DNA of 40,945 bases from contig JAGBHI010000052.1 in the NCBI GenBank assembly GCA_017935575.1, positions 1 to 40,945 on the forward strand, in the 5' to 3' direction. This document shows, piece by piece, positions 34,534 through 40,945 of the stretch. The translations under genes were made by a program, and so were the position numbers. This DNA is from Bacteroidales bacterium. GTDB lineage: Bacteria > Bacteroidota > Bacteroidia > Bacteroidales > G3-4614. The notes under the pieces were generated by a model, which had not been told where the DNA came from, searched no databases, and saw only the letters and a program-made list of their open reading frames with translations. How positions within the stretch are numbered: the stretch's first letter is position 1; each line of letters begins with the position of its first letter.

Positions 34534-35340
34534 TTAGAGAGATATCTCATCGTACAAGTTATTGTACGCCTCAATCATATCTTCTTGATATGGAAGATAT
34601 TTCTTACCGAGACTTTGAGCGTACTCGCCAATCTCTTCTTTAGAGTCTGCTGAAGCAGAAGCAACAGCATCTGAATAATGAGCTGCCAACTTTAAAATAT
34701 CGCTATGAGAATATCCGTTTTCAGATGTTATGCCCAATTCTGAAATATCTATTCCATCCATAGCCAACTTTTCTCCTAAACGGCTACTCCATGATGACGA
34801 AAACTCATTAGCATAATCAGAATATACTATTTTAGCATCGCGATATATTGGATCGTCACTATAATTCTTCTTCAAATATAATGGAGTTAAAGCTGTTAAA
34901 CTTCCATGGCAATGAATTATATCCGGAACCCAGCCCATTTTGCGAACTGTTTCAATTACTCCTCGCGCTAAAAAGATTGCTCGTTCGTCATTATCAACAT
35001 ACTCTGTTCCGCCCTCATCTTTCATAACTCCTCTTTGCAAGAAATAATCCTCATTTACAAGGAAAAATACTTGTAAACGAGTTGTGGGCAATGATGCAAC
35101 CTTTATTATCAATGGGTGATCGGTATCATCAATTATTATATTAACACCTGATAAACGTTGTACTTCGTGTAGTTGATTACGACGTTCATTAATAACTCCA
35201 TAACGAGGCATAAAAGTACGCGGTTCGCGACCCTTTTCCTGCATCTTCAATATCAAATTACGAGTTTGGTCAGACATCTCTGACGACGGCAAATAGGGAT
35301 AAACTTCTTGAGCTATTATCAGTACTCTTTTTTTCTCCAT
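34534..35340 (-). CDS. Stand-alone starch/glycogen-synthase-like N-terminal domain (GT5-like)
   Basis: The 268-residue protein matches only the N-terminal Rossmann half of GT5 starch/glycogen synthases (about 480 residues or more): VLIIAQEVYPYLPSS, PRYG, and DIIHCHGSLTALTPLYLKK. The K-x-G-G motif that binds ADP-glucose and should follow the first strand is replaced by SSEMSDQTR, and the C-terminal half is absent. It is therefore probably not a synthase by itself. This short form is conserved next to panC in Bacteroidota, so it is not a recent truncation. Role unknown; a GT5-derived regulatory or binding protein is the likely reading. Confidence 0.82.
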   Translation of the reverse strand: MEKKRVLIIAQEVYPYLPSSEMSDQTRNLILKMQEKGREPRTFMPRYGVINERRNQLHEVQRLSGVNIIIDDTDHPLIIKVASLPTTRLQVFFLVNEDYFLQRGVMKDEGGTEYVDNDERAIFLARGVIETVRKMGWVPDIIHCHGSLTALTPLYLKKNYSDDPIYRDAKIVYSDYANEFSSSWSSRLGEKLAMDGIDISELGITSENGYSHSDILKLAAHYSDAVASASADSKEEIGEYAQSLGKKYLPYQEDMIEAYNNLYDEISL

Positions 35341-35765
35341 TACGGTATTATTTTATTAAATCCAATGCCAAATTTAGGCTCTAATTTTTGCTATAATTTA
35401 TCATTTGCAAAGATAGTGCAAACCGAGAGCAGAGTCAAACAAGTTTGAACTATGCCGAGGTGCCACCTATTTTCGCAAAAATTTATCTTCTGCAAAGATA
35501 ATAAAAAATTTTGGCGAAAACGCCAAATTTATATGGGTTTTATTTTCCAAAAAGCGGTTTTAAAGAAGAATTTAGCATTTATTCACATTAAGACCTATTT
35601 GATATAATTTTATTGTAAAGAAAGAGTGATTTTATAGCGTATAAATTATTTTTAATACTATTATTTGTTTAATTTTGCACCAATTTAAAATCAATACAGA
35701 TAAAACTTTATTACAAAGTAATAACATGCCTTAATGTGTATTGAATAATTTAATAACATTACGCA
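35341..35765. other. Divergent intergenic region between GT5-like gene and panC
   Basis: No gene is seen. The region contains the leftward promoter(s) at 35408 and near 35493, and a rightward TAATTTTG (35670-35677) that could serve panC with an 80-base leader. The middle part is AT-rich with no clear riboswitch-like structure. Confidence 0.5.
35408..35439 (-). promoter_or_regulatory. Promoter of the GT5-like/DUF4270 operon
   Basis: On the minus strand TTTG (35436-35439) is followed after exactly 20 bases by TATCTTTG (35408-35415), a perfect consensus. A second copy of the same ATTTATC(A/T)T(T/C)TGCAAAGATA context lies about 85 bases upstream (to 35500), possibly a tandem promoter. Confidence 0.7.
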
Positions 35766-36614
35766 ATGAAAATAGTTGCTAAAATTGCAGAACTAAAAGA
35801 GATATTAAACGAATATAGAGATCAAGGCAAATCAATAGGTCTTGTTCCTACAATGGGTGCCCTACATCAAGGGCATATTTCGTTAGTTAAACGTTGCATT
35901 CAAGATAATGATTGTTGCGTTGTTTCAGTTTTTGTTAACCCAACTCAATTTAACGACAAAAACGACCTTAAACACTATCCAAGAACGCCTAAAGAGGATT
36001 GCGCTTTATTAGAAAGTGTAGGTTGCTCAATTGTTTTTATTCCTGAAGTGGAAGAGATGTATCCCGAAGAGGATAATCGTATTTTTGATTTGGGAAGTGC
36101 TGCAGAAGTGATGGAAGGACGTTTCCGTCCCGGACATTTTAACGGTGTGGCTCAAATTGTCAGCAAACTTTTTTATGCTGTTGAACCCAACAAAGCATAT
36201 TTTGGAGAAAAGGATTTTCAACAAATTGCAGTTATTAGAGCAATGGAACGCCAAATTAAAACAGGAGTTGAGATTATTGATGTTCCAATAGTTAGAGAAG
36301 ATGATGGTTTGGCTATGAGTAGCCGAAATCGCAGACTTACTGAAAGCCAAAGAAAAAACGCTCCTAAAATATGGGAAACTCTATCTAAAAGTTATAACTT
36401 TGCAAAAGATCATAGTGTTGAAGAAACAACAAATTTTGTTATTGATACTCTTAATAAAATCCCTGAGTTTAAAGTGGAGTATTATGAAATTGTTGACGGG
36501 GATACACTTCAACCAATAAAAGATTGGATTGAGACAAAACGTCCTGTTGGTTGTATAGCAACTTTCTGCGGAGAGATAAGACTAATTGACAATATAACAT
36601 ATTCTGTAAAATAG
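35766..36614 (+). CDS. panC: Pantothenate synthetase PanC
   Basis: PanC joins pantoate and beta-alanine using ATP, the last step to pantothenate. The 282-residue enzyme has the HxGH-like nucleotide motif [11 protein letters not shown] (H34, H37), [27 protein letters not shown] and the KMSKS-like end MSSRNRRL. All are intact. panD follows 6 bases later, so both genes for beta-alanine and pantothenate are made together. Confidence 0.96.
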   Translation: MKIVAKIAELKEILNEYRDQGKSIGLVPTMGALHQGHISLVKRCIQDNDCCVVSVFVNPTQFNDKNDLKHYPRTPKEDCALLESVGCSIVFIPEVEEMYPEEDNRIFDLGSAAEVMEGRFRPGHFNGVAQIVSKLFYAVEPNKAYFGEKDFQQIAVIRAMERQIKTGVEIIDVPIVREDDGLAMSSRNRRLTESQRKNAPKIWETLSKSYNFAKDHSVEETTNFVIDTLNKIPEFKVEYYEIVDGDTLQPIKDWIETKRPVGCIATFCGEIRLIDNITYSVK

Positions 36615-36620
36615 ACGGAG

Positions 36621-36974
36621 ATGCTTGTAGAAATTCTTAAATCAAAGATTCATCGCGCCACTGTTACTGAGGCAAATCTAAATTATATAGGCAGTATAAC
36701 AATTGACGAAGCTATAATGAATGCTGCCGGAATAATGGAAAATGAGCGAGTTCATATTGTAAACAATAACAACGGTGCCAGATTTTCAACTTACGTAATT
36801 AAAGGCGAAAAAAATTCAGGCGTAGTATGCCTTAACGGAGCTGCAGCCCGTTTAGTTCAACCCGGAGATGTTGTTATTATTATGGCATACGCAATGATGG
36901 AGCAGAAGGAAGCTGAAACATTTAAACCAAAAGTTGTTTTCCCTGAAGCAAAAACAAATAAAATAGTTGGATAA
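36621..36974 (+). CDS. panD: Aspartate 1-decarboxylase PanD
   Basis: PanD makes beta-alanine from aspartate. The 117-residue proenzyme self-cleaves at Gly24-Ser25 (YIGSITID) to make the pyruvoyl group; that site is intact. The later [16 protein letters not shown] and [20 protein letters not shown] regions are typical. It supplies the substrate of PanC, encoded just upstream. Confidence 0.96.
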   Translation: MLVEILKSKIHRATVTEANLNYIGSITIDEAIMNAAGIMENERVHIVNNNNGARFSTYVIKGEKNSGVVCLNGAAARLVQPGDVVIIMAYAMMEQKEAETFKPKVVFPEAKTNKIVG

Positions 36975-37003
36975 ACATAGTTTACAACATAGATAATACT
37001 ATC

Positions 37004-37035
37004 ACAAAAAGGGGCAAAACCCTTTTTGTTGTTTT
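37004..37035 (+). terminator. Terminator after panCD
   Basis: ACAAAAAGGG (37004-37013) pairs with CCCTTTTTGT (37020-37029), followed by TGTTTT. Confidence 0.8.
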
Positions 37036-37076
37036 AAAAAAGTTACATTGATTTTATAAATTAACCATTATACAAG

Positions 37077-38399
37077 ATGTTTGAAAATTTAAGTGAACGC
37101 TTAGAAAGATCGTTTAAGATACTAAAAGGAGAAGGTAAAATTACCGAAATTAATGTTGCAGAAACTCTAAAAGATGTAAGAAAAGCTCTTTTAGATGCCG
37201 ATGTCAACTATAAGGTTGCTAAACAATTCACTGATACCGTTAAAGAGAAAGCTCTTGGTATGAACGTGCTAACTGCCGTTAAACCCGGACAATTAATGGT
37301 AAAACTCGTTCATGACGAACTTGCACTGTTAATGGGTGGTACTGCTGCCGACTTTAATGTATCAGGAAACCCTGCAGTTATATTAATGGCAGGTTTGCAA
37401 GGTTCGGGTAAAACTACATTCTCTGGCAAACTTGCAACTCTTCTTAAAAACAAAAAAAGCAAAAGACCTCTTTTGGTTGCTTGTGATGTTTACCGTCCCG
37501 CAGCTATTGAGCAACTAAAAGTATTGGGCGAACAAATAGGTGTCCCTGTATATAGCGAAGAGGGAAACAAAAATCCTGTTGAAATAGCACAAAACGCGAT
37601 AGCTCAAGCTAAACGTAACAACAATGATGTTGTTATTGTGGATACAGCAGGACGCTTGGCTGTTGACGAAGAGATGATGAACGAGATTGAAGCTGTAAAA
37701 AACGGCATCAATCCCAACGAAATATTATTTGTTGTTGATTCAATGACAGGTCAAGATGCTGTAAATACTGCAAAAGAGTTTAACGACCGTCTTGACTTTA
37801 CAGGTGTTGTTCTTACCAAACTTGATGGTGATACTCGTGGTGGTGCAGCCCTATCAATCAGAACTGTAGTAAACAAACCTATTAAGTTTGTTGGTACAGG
37901 CGAAAAGATGGAGGCGCTTGATGTATTCCACCCAGAGCGTATGGCAGACAGAATTTTGGGAATGGGCGATATAGTTTCGTTTGTTGAGCGTGCACAAGAA
38001 CAATACGACGAAGAGGAAGCTCGCCGTCTTCAAAAGAAAATAGCTAAAAACCAATTTGATTTCAACGATTTCCTTGGACAAATTCAACAAATCAAAAAAA
38101 TGGGTAATCTTAAAGACCTTGCATCAATGATTCCCGGCGTTGGAAAAGCCTTAAAAGATGTTGATATCAAAGATGATGCTTTCAAGGGTATTGAAGCTAT
38201 TATTGGCTCAATGACTCCGAAAGAGAGAAGTAACCCTGATATTATAAACAGCAGTCGCAGACAAAGAATTGCAAAAGGTAGTGGAGTGTCAATTCAAGAG
38301 GTAAACAGAATTTTAAAACAATTTGATACCACTCGCAAAATGATGCACAAACTCAGCAAAAATCCAATGCAAGCAATGCGTAACATTAAAAGAAGATAA
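37077..38399 (+). CDS. ffh: Signal recognition particle protein Ffh
   Basis: Ffh binds 4.5S RNA and signal sequences and docks ribosomes to FtsY at the inner membrane. The 440-residue protein has the N domain (1-90), the GTPase G1 motif GLQGSGKTT (106-114), ACDVYRPAA, VDTAGR, TKLDGDTRGGAAL and the Met-rich M domain from about residue 320, with RIAKGSGVSIQEVN for RNA binding. It is complete. folD starts 3 bases after its stop. Confidence 0.97.
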   Translation: MFENLSERLERSFKILKGEGKITEINVAETLKDVRKALLDADVNYKVAKQFTDTVKEKALGMNVLTAVKPGQLMVKLVHDELALLMGGTAADFNVSGNPAVILMAGLQGSGKTTFSGKLATLLKNKKSKRPLLVACDVYRPAAIEQLKVLGEQIGVPVYSEEGNKNPVEIAQNAIAQAKRNNNDVVIVDTAGRLAVDEEMMNEIEAVKNGINPNEILFVVDSMTGQDAVNTAKEFNDRLDFTGVVLTKLDGDTRGGAALSIRTVVNKPIKFVGTGEKMEALDVFHPERMADRILGMGDIVSFVERAQEQYDEEEARRLQKKIAKNQFDFNDFLGQIQQIKKMGNLKDLASMIPGVGKALKDVDIKDDAFKGIEAIIGSMTPKERSNPDIINSSRRQRIAKGSGVSIQEVNRILKQFDTTRKMMHKLSKNPMQAMRNIKRR

Positions 38400-38402
38400 A
38401 CC

Positions 38403-39281
38403 ATGCAGTTGATAGATGGCAAGGCTATTGCAGCCGAAATTAAAAAAGAGATAGCCCAAGAGGTTGAAGAGATTGTAAAAAACGGAGGTAAAACTCCTCA
38501 TTTAGCAGCAATTCTTGTTGGTCACGACGGAGGTAGCGAAACCTATGTTGCCCACAAAGTAAAAGCTTGCGGAGAGTGTGGTTTTAAATCAACCCTTATC
38601 CGTTTTGAGGACGATATCACAGAAGAGCAACTTCTTAAAGAGGTTGAACGTTTAAACAACGATGATGACGTAGATGGATTTATTGTTCAACTACCTTTAC
38701 CAAAACATATATCTGAACAAAGAGTTATTGAGGCTATTGATTACAAAAAAGATGTTGACGGATTTCACCCAATAAATGTTGGTAGAATGTCAATAGGACT
38801 TCCATGCTTTGTTTCGGCTACACCTGCAGGTATTATGGAACTTCTTAAACGATACAACATAAACACACAAGGAAAAAGTTGCGTTGTATTAGGACGTAGT
38901 AATATCGTTGGTAAACCTGTTGCAACACTTATGATGCAGAAAAGTAACCCCGGAAATGCAACAGTAACCGTATGTCATAGCCGTTCAGAGAACTTAAAAG
39001 AGATTTGTAAAAATGCCGATATAATAATAGCAGCTTTAGGTTCTCCCGAATTTGTTACAGCAGATATGGTTAAAGAGGGAGCTGTTATTGTTGACGTAGG
39101 TACTACTCGCGTTCCTTCGGATAAAACAAAAAGCGGATTTAAACTTACAGGCGATGTCAAATTTGACGAAGTAGCTGATAAATGCTCATACATAACACCT
39201 GTACCCGGAGGTGTTGGCCCTATGACAATTGTTTCGTTAATGCGCAATACTCTACTTGCAGGCAAAAAGTGCATATATTAA
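38403..39281 (+). CDS. folD: Bifunctional methylenetetrahydrofolate dehydrogenase/cyclohydrolase FolD
   Basis: FolD interconverts methylene-, methenyl- and 10-formyl-tetrahydrofolate with NADP. The 292-residue protein has the active-site Lys in [12 protein letters not shown], the VQLPLPKHI motif, the cofactor loop [14 protein letters not shown] and the end [12 protein letters not shown]. It is in an operon with ffh and followed by a strong terminator. Confidence 0.97.
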   Translation: MQLIDGKAIAAEIKKEIAQEVEEIVKNGGKTPHLAAILVGHDGGSETYVAHKVKACGECGFKSTLIRFEDDITEEQLLKEVERLNNDDDVDGFIVQLPLPKHISEQRVIEAIDYKKDVDGFHPINVGRMSIGLPCFVSATPAGIMELLKRYNINTQGKSCVVLGRSNIVGKPVATLMMQKSNPGNATVTVCHSRSENLKEICKNADIIIAALGSPEFVTADMVKEGAVIVDVGTTRVPSDKTKSGFKLTGDVKFDEVADKCSYITPVPGGVGPMTIVSLMRNTLLAGKKCIY

Positions 39282-39306
39282 AATATTATATATAATACCT
39301 ATATTT

Positions 39307-39336
39307 AATGAACGCCATACGGCGTTCATTTTTTTT
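39307..39336 (+). terminator. Rho-independent terminator after folD
   Basis: AATGAACGCC pairs perfectly with GGCGTTCATT around ATAC and is followed by six or more T. Confidence 0.93.
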
Positions 39337-39384
39337 AATAAATTTTATTTGCGGTATTTATAGTTATAAATTACATTTGTTCAA

Positions 39385-40515
39385 ATGTTTAACGCAAAGT
39401 TTAAAATATTATCCCTATTTATACTCATAGCTCTATTACCATGTAGTGGTAATACGCAAACCATATCAATGCTATTTGCAGGTGATGCAATGCAACACCA
39501 GGCTCAACTTGATAATGCATACAATAATGGAACCTACAAATACAATAACTTTGACGCTATAAAAGATGAAATATCGTCGGCAGATATTGCTGTTGTAAAT
39601 TTTGAGACTACACTCGGAGGTAAACCTTATAGCGGCTATCCTGCTTTTTGCTCACCAACAGAATTTGCAACAGCACTGAAAGATTGTGGCTTTGATATAT
39701 TTCTTACAGCAAACAATCACTCACTTGACAGAGGAAGTAACGGAGTATTCAAAACCATTGAAATATTGGACTCTTTAAAAATAAAACATTTAGGGACATA
39801 TAATAGCCAGAACGAACGAAACATAGAGCACCCCTTCATAATTAGAAAAGGAAATATAAAGATAGGAATGCTTAACTATACCTATGGAACCAATGGCATA
39901 GTAGCCAAACAAGGAGCTATTATAAACTATATTGACACAACTATAATTAAAAGAGATATAGCTTTCTGCAAAATAAAAAAGTGTGATATAATAATAGCCA
40001 ATATGCATTGGGGAGATGAATATCAACTAATACCAAATATTCATCAAAAGAGACTCTCAGAATGGTTACATAAGAATGGTGTAAGAATAGTAATAGGTTC
40101 CCACCCCCATGTTGTACAACCTATAACAGTCGAAACCGATAGCTGTGGCAATATTGAGAATATAACCGTATTTTCATTAGGAAATTTCATATCAAATATG
40201 AAAACAAAAATGACTATGGGTGCTATAATATTTAAACTATTCGTTACAAAAGAACAAGATAAAATCAAAATAACAAATCCTCAATATTCAAAAATATTTA
40301 CACAACGCCCTGATGTAGTAAAAAATTCAAATTTTGCAGTTATTCCATGCGACAGCACAACTATAAACAATATCAACTTACCTCAAAAGTTAAGAGAGGA
40401 TATGAAAATATTCAATAACGAAATTGACAACCTATTTAACAAACATAACAAAGGTGAAATTATTGAATATTTTTTCTCTAAAAAGAGCCTACATTCTTGC
40501 ATAAAACAAAAATAA
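39385..40515 (+). CDS. CapA-family (PGA_cap) metallophosphatase-like exported protein
   Basis: The 376-residue protein has a signal sequence or lipoprotein-type start (LIALLPCSGNTQ; the Cys in LLPC may be lipidated). It then follows the CapA/PgsA-type metallophosphoesterase pattern: MLFAGDAMQHQ, ADIAVVNFETTLGG, FLTANNHSLDRG, IANMHWGDEY and the metal-binding GSHPHVVQP. In Bacillus the family helps build poly-gamma-glutamate capsule, but most Bacteroidota copies have no known substrate. No capsule genes surround it. Confidence 0.88.
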   Translation: MFNAKFKILSLFILIALLPCSGNTQTISMLFAGDAMQHQAQLDNAYNNGTYKYNNFDAIKDEISSADIAVVNFETTLGGKPYSGYPAFCSPTEFATALKDCGFDIFLTANNHSLDRGSNGVFKTIEILDSLKIKHLGTYNSQNERNIEHPFIIRKGNIKIGMLNYTYGTNGIVAKQGAIINYIDTTIIKRDIAFCKIKKCDIIIANMHWGDEYQLIPNIHQKRLSEWLHKNGVRIVIGSHPHVVQPITVETDSCGNIENITVFSLGNFISNMKTKMTMGAIIFKLFVTKEQDKIKITNPQYSKIFTQRPDVVKNSNFAVIPCDSTTINNINLPQKLREDMKIFNNEIDNLFNKHNKGEIIEYFFSKKSLHSCIKQK

Positions 40516-40527
40516 ACATTACCTTTG
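40497..40527 (+). promoter_or_regulatory. Promoter of tRNA-His
   Basis: TTG (40497-40499), a 20-base spacer and TACCTTTG (40520-40527) lie 16 bases before the tRNA. They overlap the end of the CapA-family gene. Confidence 0.7.
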
Positions 40528-40542
40528 CATCGCAAAACAAAT

Positions 40543-40617
<75 letters not shown>

Positions 40618-40621
40618 CTGA

Positions 40622-40651
40622 AAGCTGTACATTCGTACAGCTTTTTTTTTT
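40622..40651 (+). terminator. Terminator of tRNA-His
   Basis: AAGCTGTAC pairs perfectly with GTACAGCTT around ATTC and runs into ten T. Confidence 0.93.
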
Positions 40652-40759
40652 GGTGGCTCTCACGGAGAAGTTATCTCACAAACAAGAAAGGTCGGCACAC
40701 ACAAACAAGTTGTGTTATTGCCTCCGTTTGTTTCGATCAATTTTTACTCCGTAAAAAAG

Positions 40760-40783
40760 TCGAGCCCCATTATTCACCCTGAA
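40760..40783 (+). repeat. 24-bp direct repeat, distal copy (att-like scar)
   Basis: This is the exact copy of 40599-40622, without the rest of a tRNA. The 137 bp between the copies hold only the tRNA terminator and a short non-coding sequence, so any integrated element has been lost or reduced. The IS1182-like end begins at the next base. Confidence 0.85.
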
Positions 40784-40945
40784 GAGGCTGTGTCAAAATG
40801 TAAATTTTTTGGCACAGTCTTTTTTTTAGCACAAAGTCCCGACTTTCACAAGCCGGGACTTTGCTATTACCTAAAATATTTGTAACTTTAGGCATAATAT
40901 TTCGCCTTATGACAAAGTTACATTTTCGTCCTTACATATCCAATC
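40784..40945 (+). mobile_element. IS1182-like insertion sequence, left end (runs off right edge)
   Basis: The element seems to start with GAGGCTGTGTCAAAATG. A hairpin (40786-40794 with 40811-40819) followed by eight T would stop read-in transcription. A second stem, AAAGTCCCG/CGGGACTTT (40833-40862), follows. The transposase gene opens at 40909. The other end is outside the window, so the boundary is inferred. Confidence 0.7.
40909..40945 (+). CDS. IS1182-family transposase, N-terminal fragment
   Basis: ATG at 40909 opens MTKLHFRPYISN and runs off the window. The opening M-x-K-x-x-FRPY is the typical first line of IS1182-family DDE transposases. Only 12 residues are visible, and the hairpin-rich upstream sequence supports the call. 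Confidence 0.65.
   Translation, partial: MTKLHFRPYISN

Overview
The window looks like a chromosomal segment of a low-GC Bacteroidales (phylum Bacteroidota) genome. The evidence is a TamB-like giant protein, a DUF4270 lipoprotein beside a stand-alone starch-synthase-like protein and panC-panD, FISUMP-type and sorting-domain-like secreted proteins, few Shine-Dalgarno sequences, and many promoters of the Bacteroidota type (TTTG or TTG, about 20 bases, then TAnnTTTG). I cannot name genus or species. The protein set (GH84 lipoprotein close to the gut Bacteroides enzyme, CapA, catalase) is compatible with a host-associated anaerobe, but that is inference.

Layout. 1-1356 (minus): the N-terminus of a Ste24/M48 membrane protease, and tsaD. 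1549-6069 (plus): a TamB-like protein starting at TTG. 6102-15321 (minus): a tightly packed, apparently undescribed RiPP-like biosynthetic operon. In transcription order it holds a TrkA-N ion-channel-like protein, a radical SAM enzyme, a 94-residue small protein, a radical SAM/SPASM enzyme, a second radical SAM enzyme, a short Trp/Asn-rich precursor peptide, a GC-rich hairpin, another radical SAM/SPASM enzyme, a third short radical SAM enzyme, an M42-type metallopeptidase and a family 2 glycosyltransferase. 15387-16551 (minus): two small membrane proteins. 16552-17007: no gene, but a near-perfect 21-bp inverted repeat flanks about 160 bp that contains a promoter-like sequence. 17008-18216 (minus): a tyrosine recombinase. 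Together these last two look like a phase-variable DNA inversion switch, and the promoter currently points away from the RiPP operon.

From 18385 on, most genes are housekeeping or conserved accessory genes: GH84 O-GlcNAcase-like lipoprotein, catalase, argB, prfB (with an intact programmed +1 frameshift), rsfS-ftsH-cdsA, two secreted proteins, def-ruvX, an AMP-forming acyl-CoA ligase, the DUF4270/starch-synthase-like pair, panC-panD, ffh-folD and a CapA-family protein. The right edge has tRNA-His, a 24-bp direct repeat of the tRNA 3' end 161 bp downstream (an att-site-like scar), and the first 162 bp of an IS1182-like insertion sequence.

How the parts may work together. The RiPP operon resembles mycofactocin and PQQ pathways in logic: a precursor, a possible recognition protein, radical SAM maturases, a peptidase and, as in mycofactocin, a glycosyltransferase. 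It has five different radical SAM proteins and a core rich in W-x-x-W and aromatic-x-Asn motifs, which suggests a heavily cross-linked peptide product. The recombinase and invertible promoter could switch this operon on and off. The product and function are not known from sequence.
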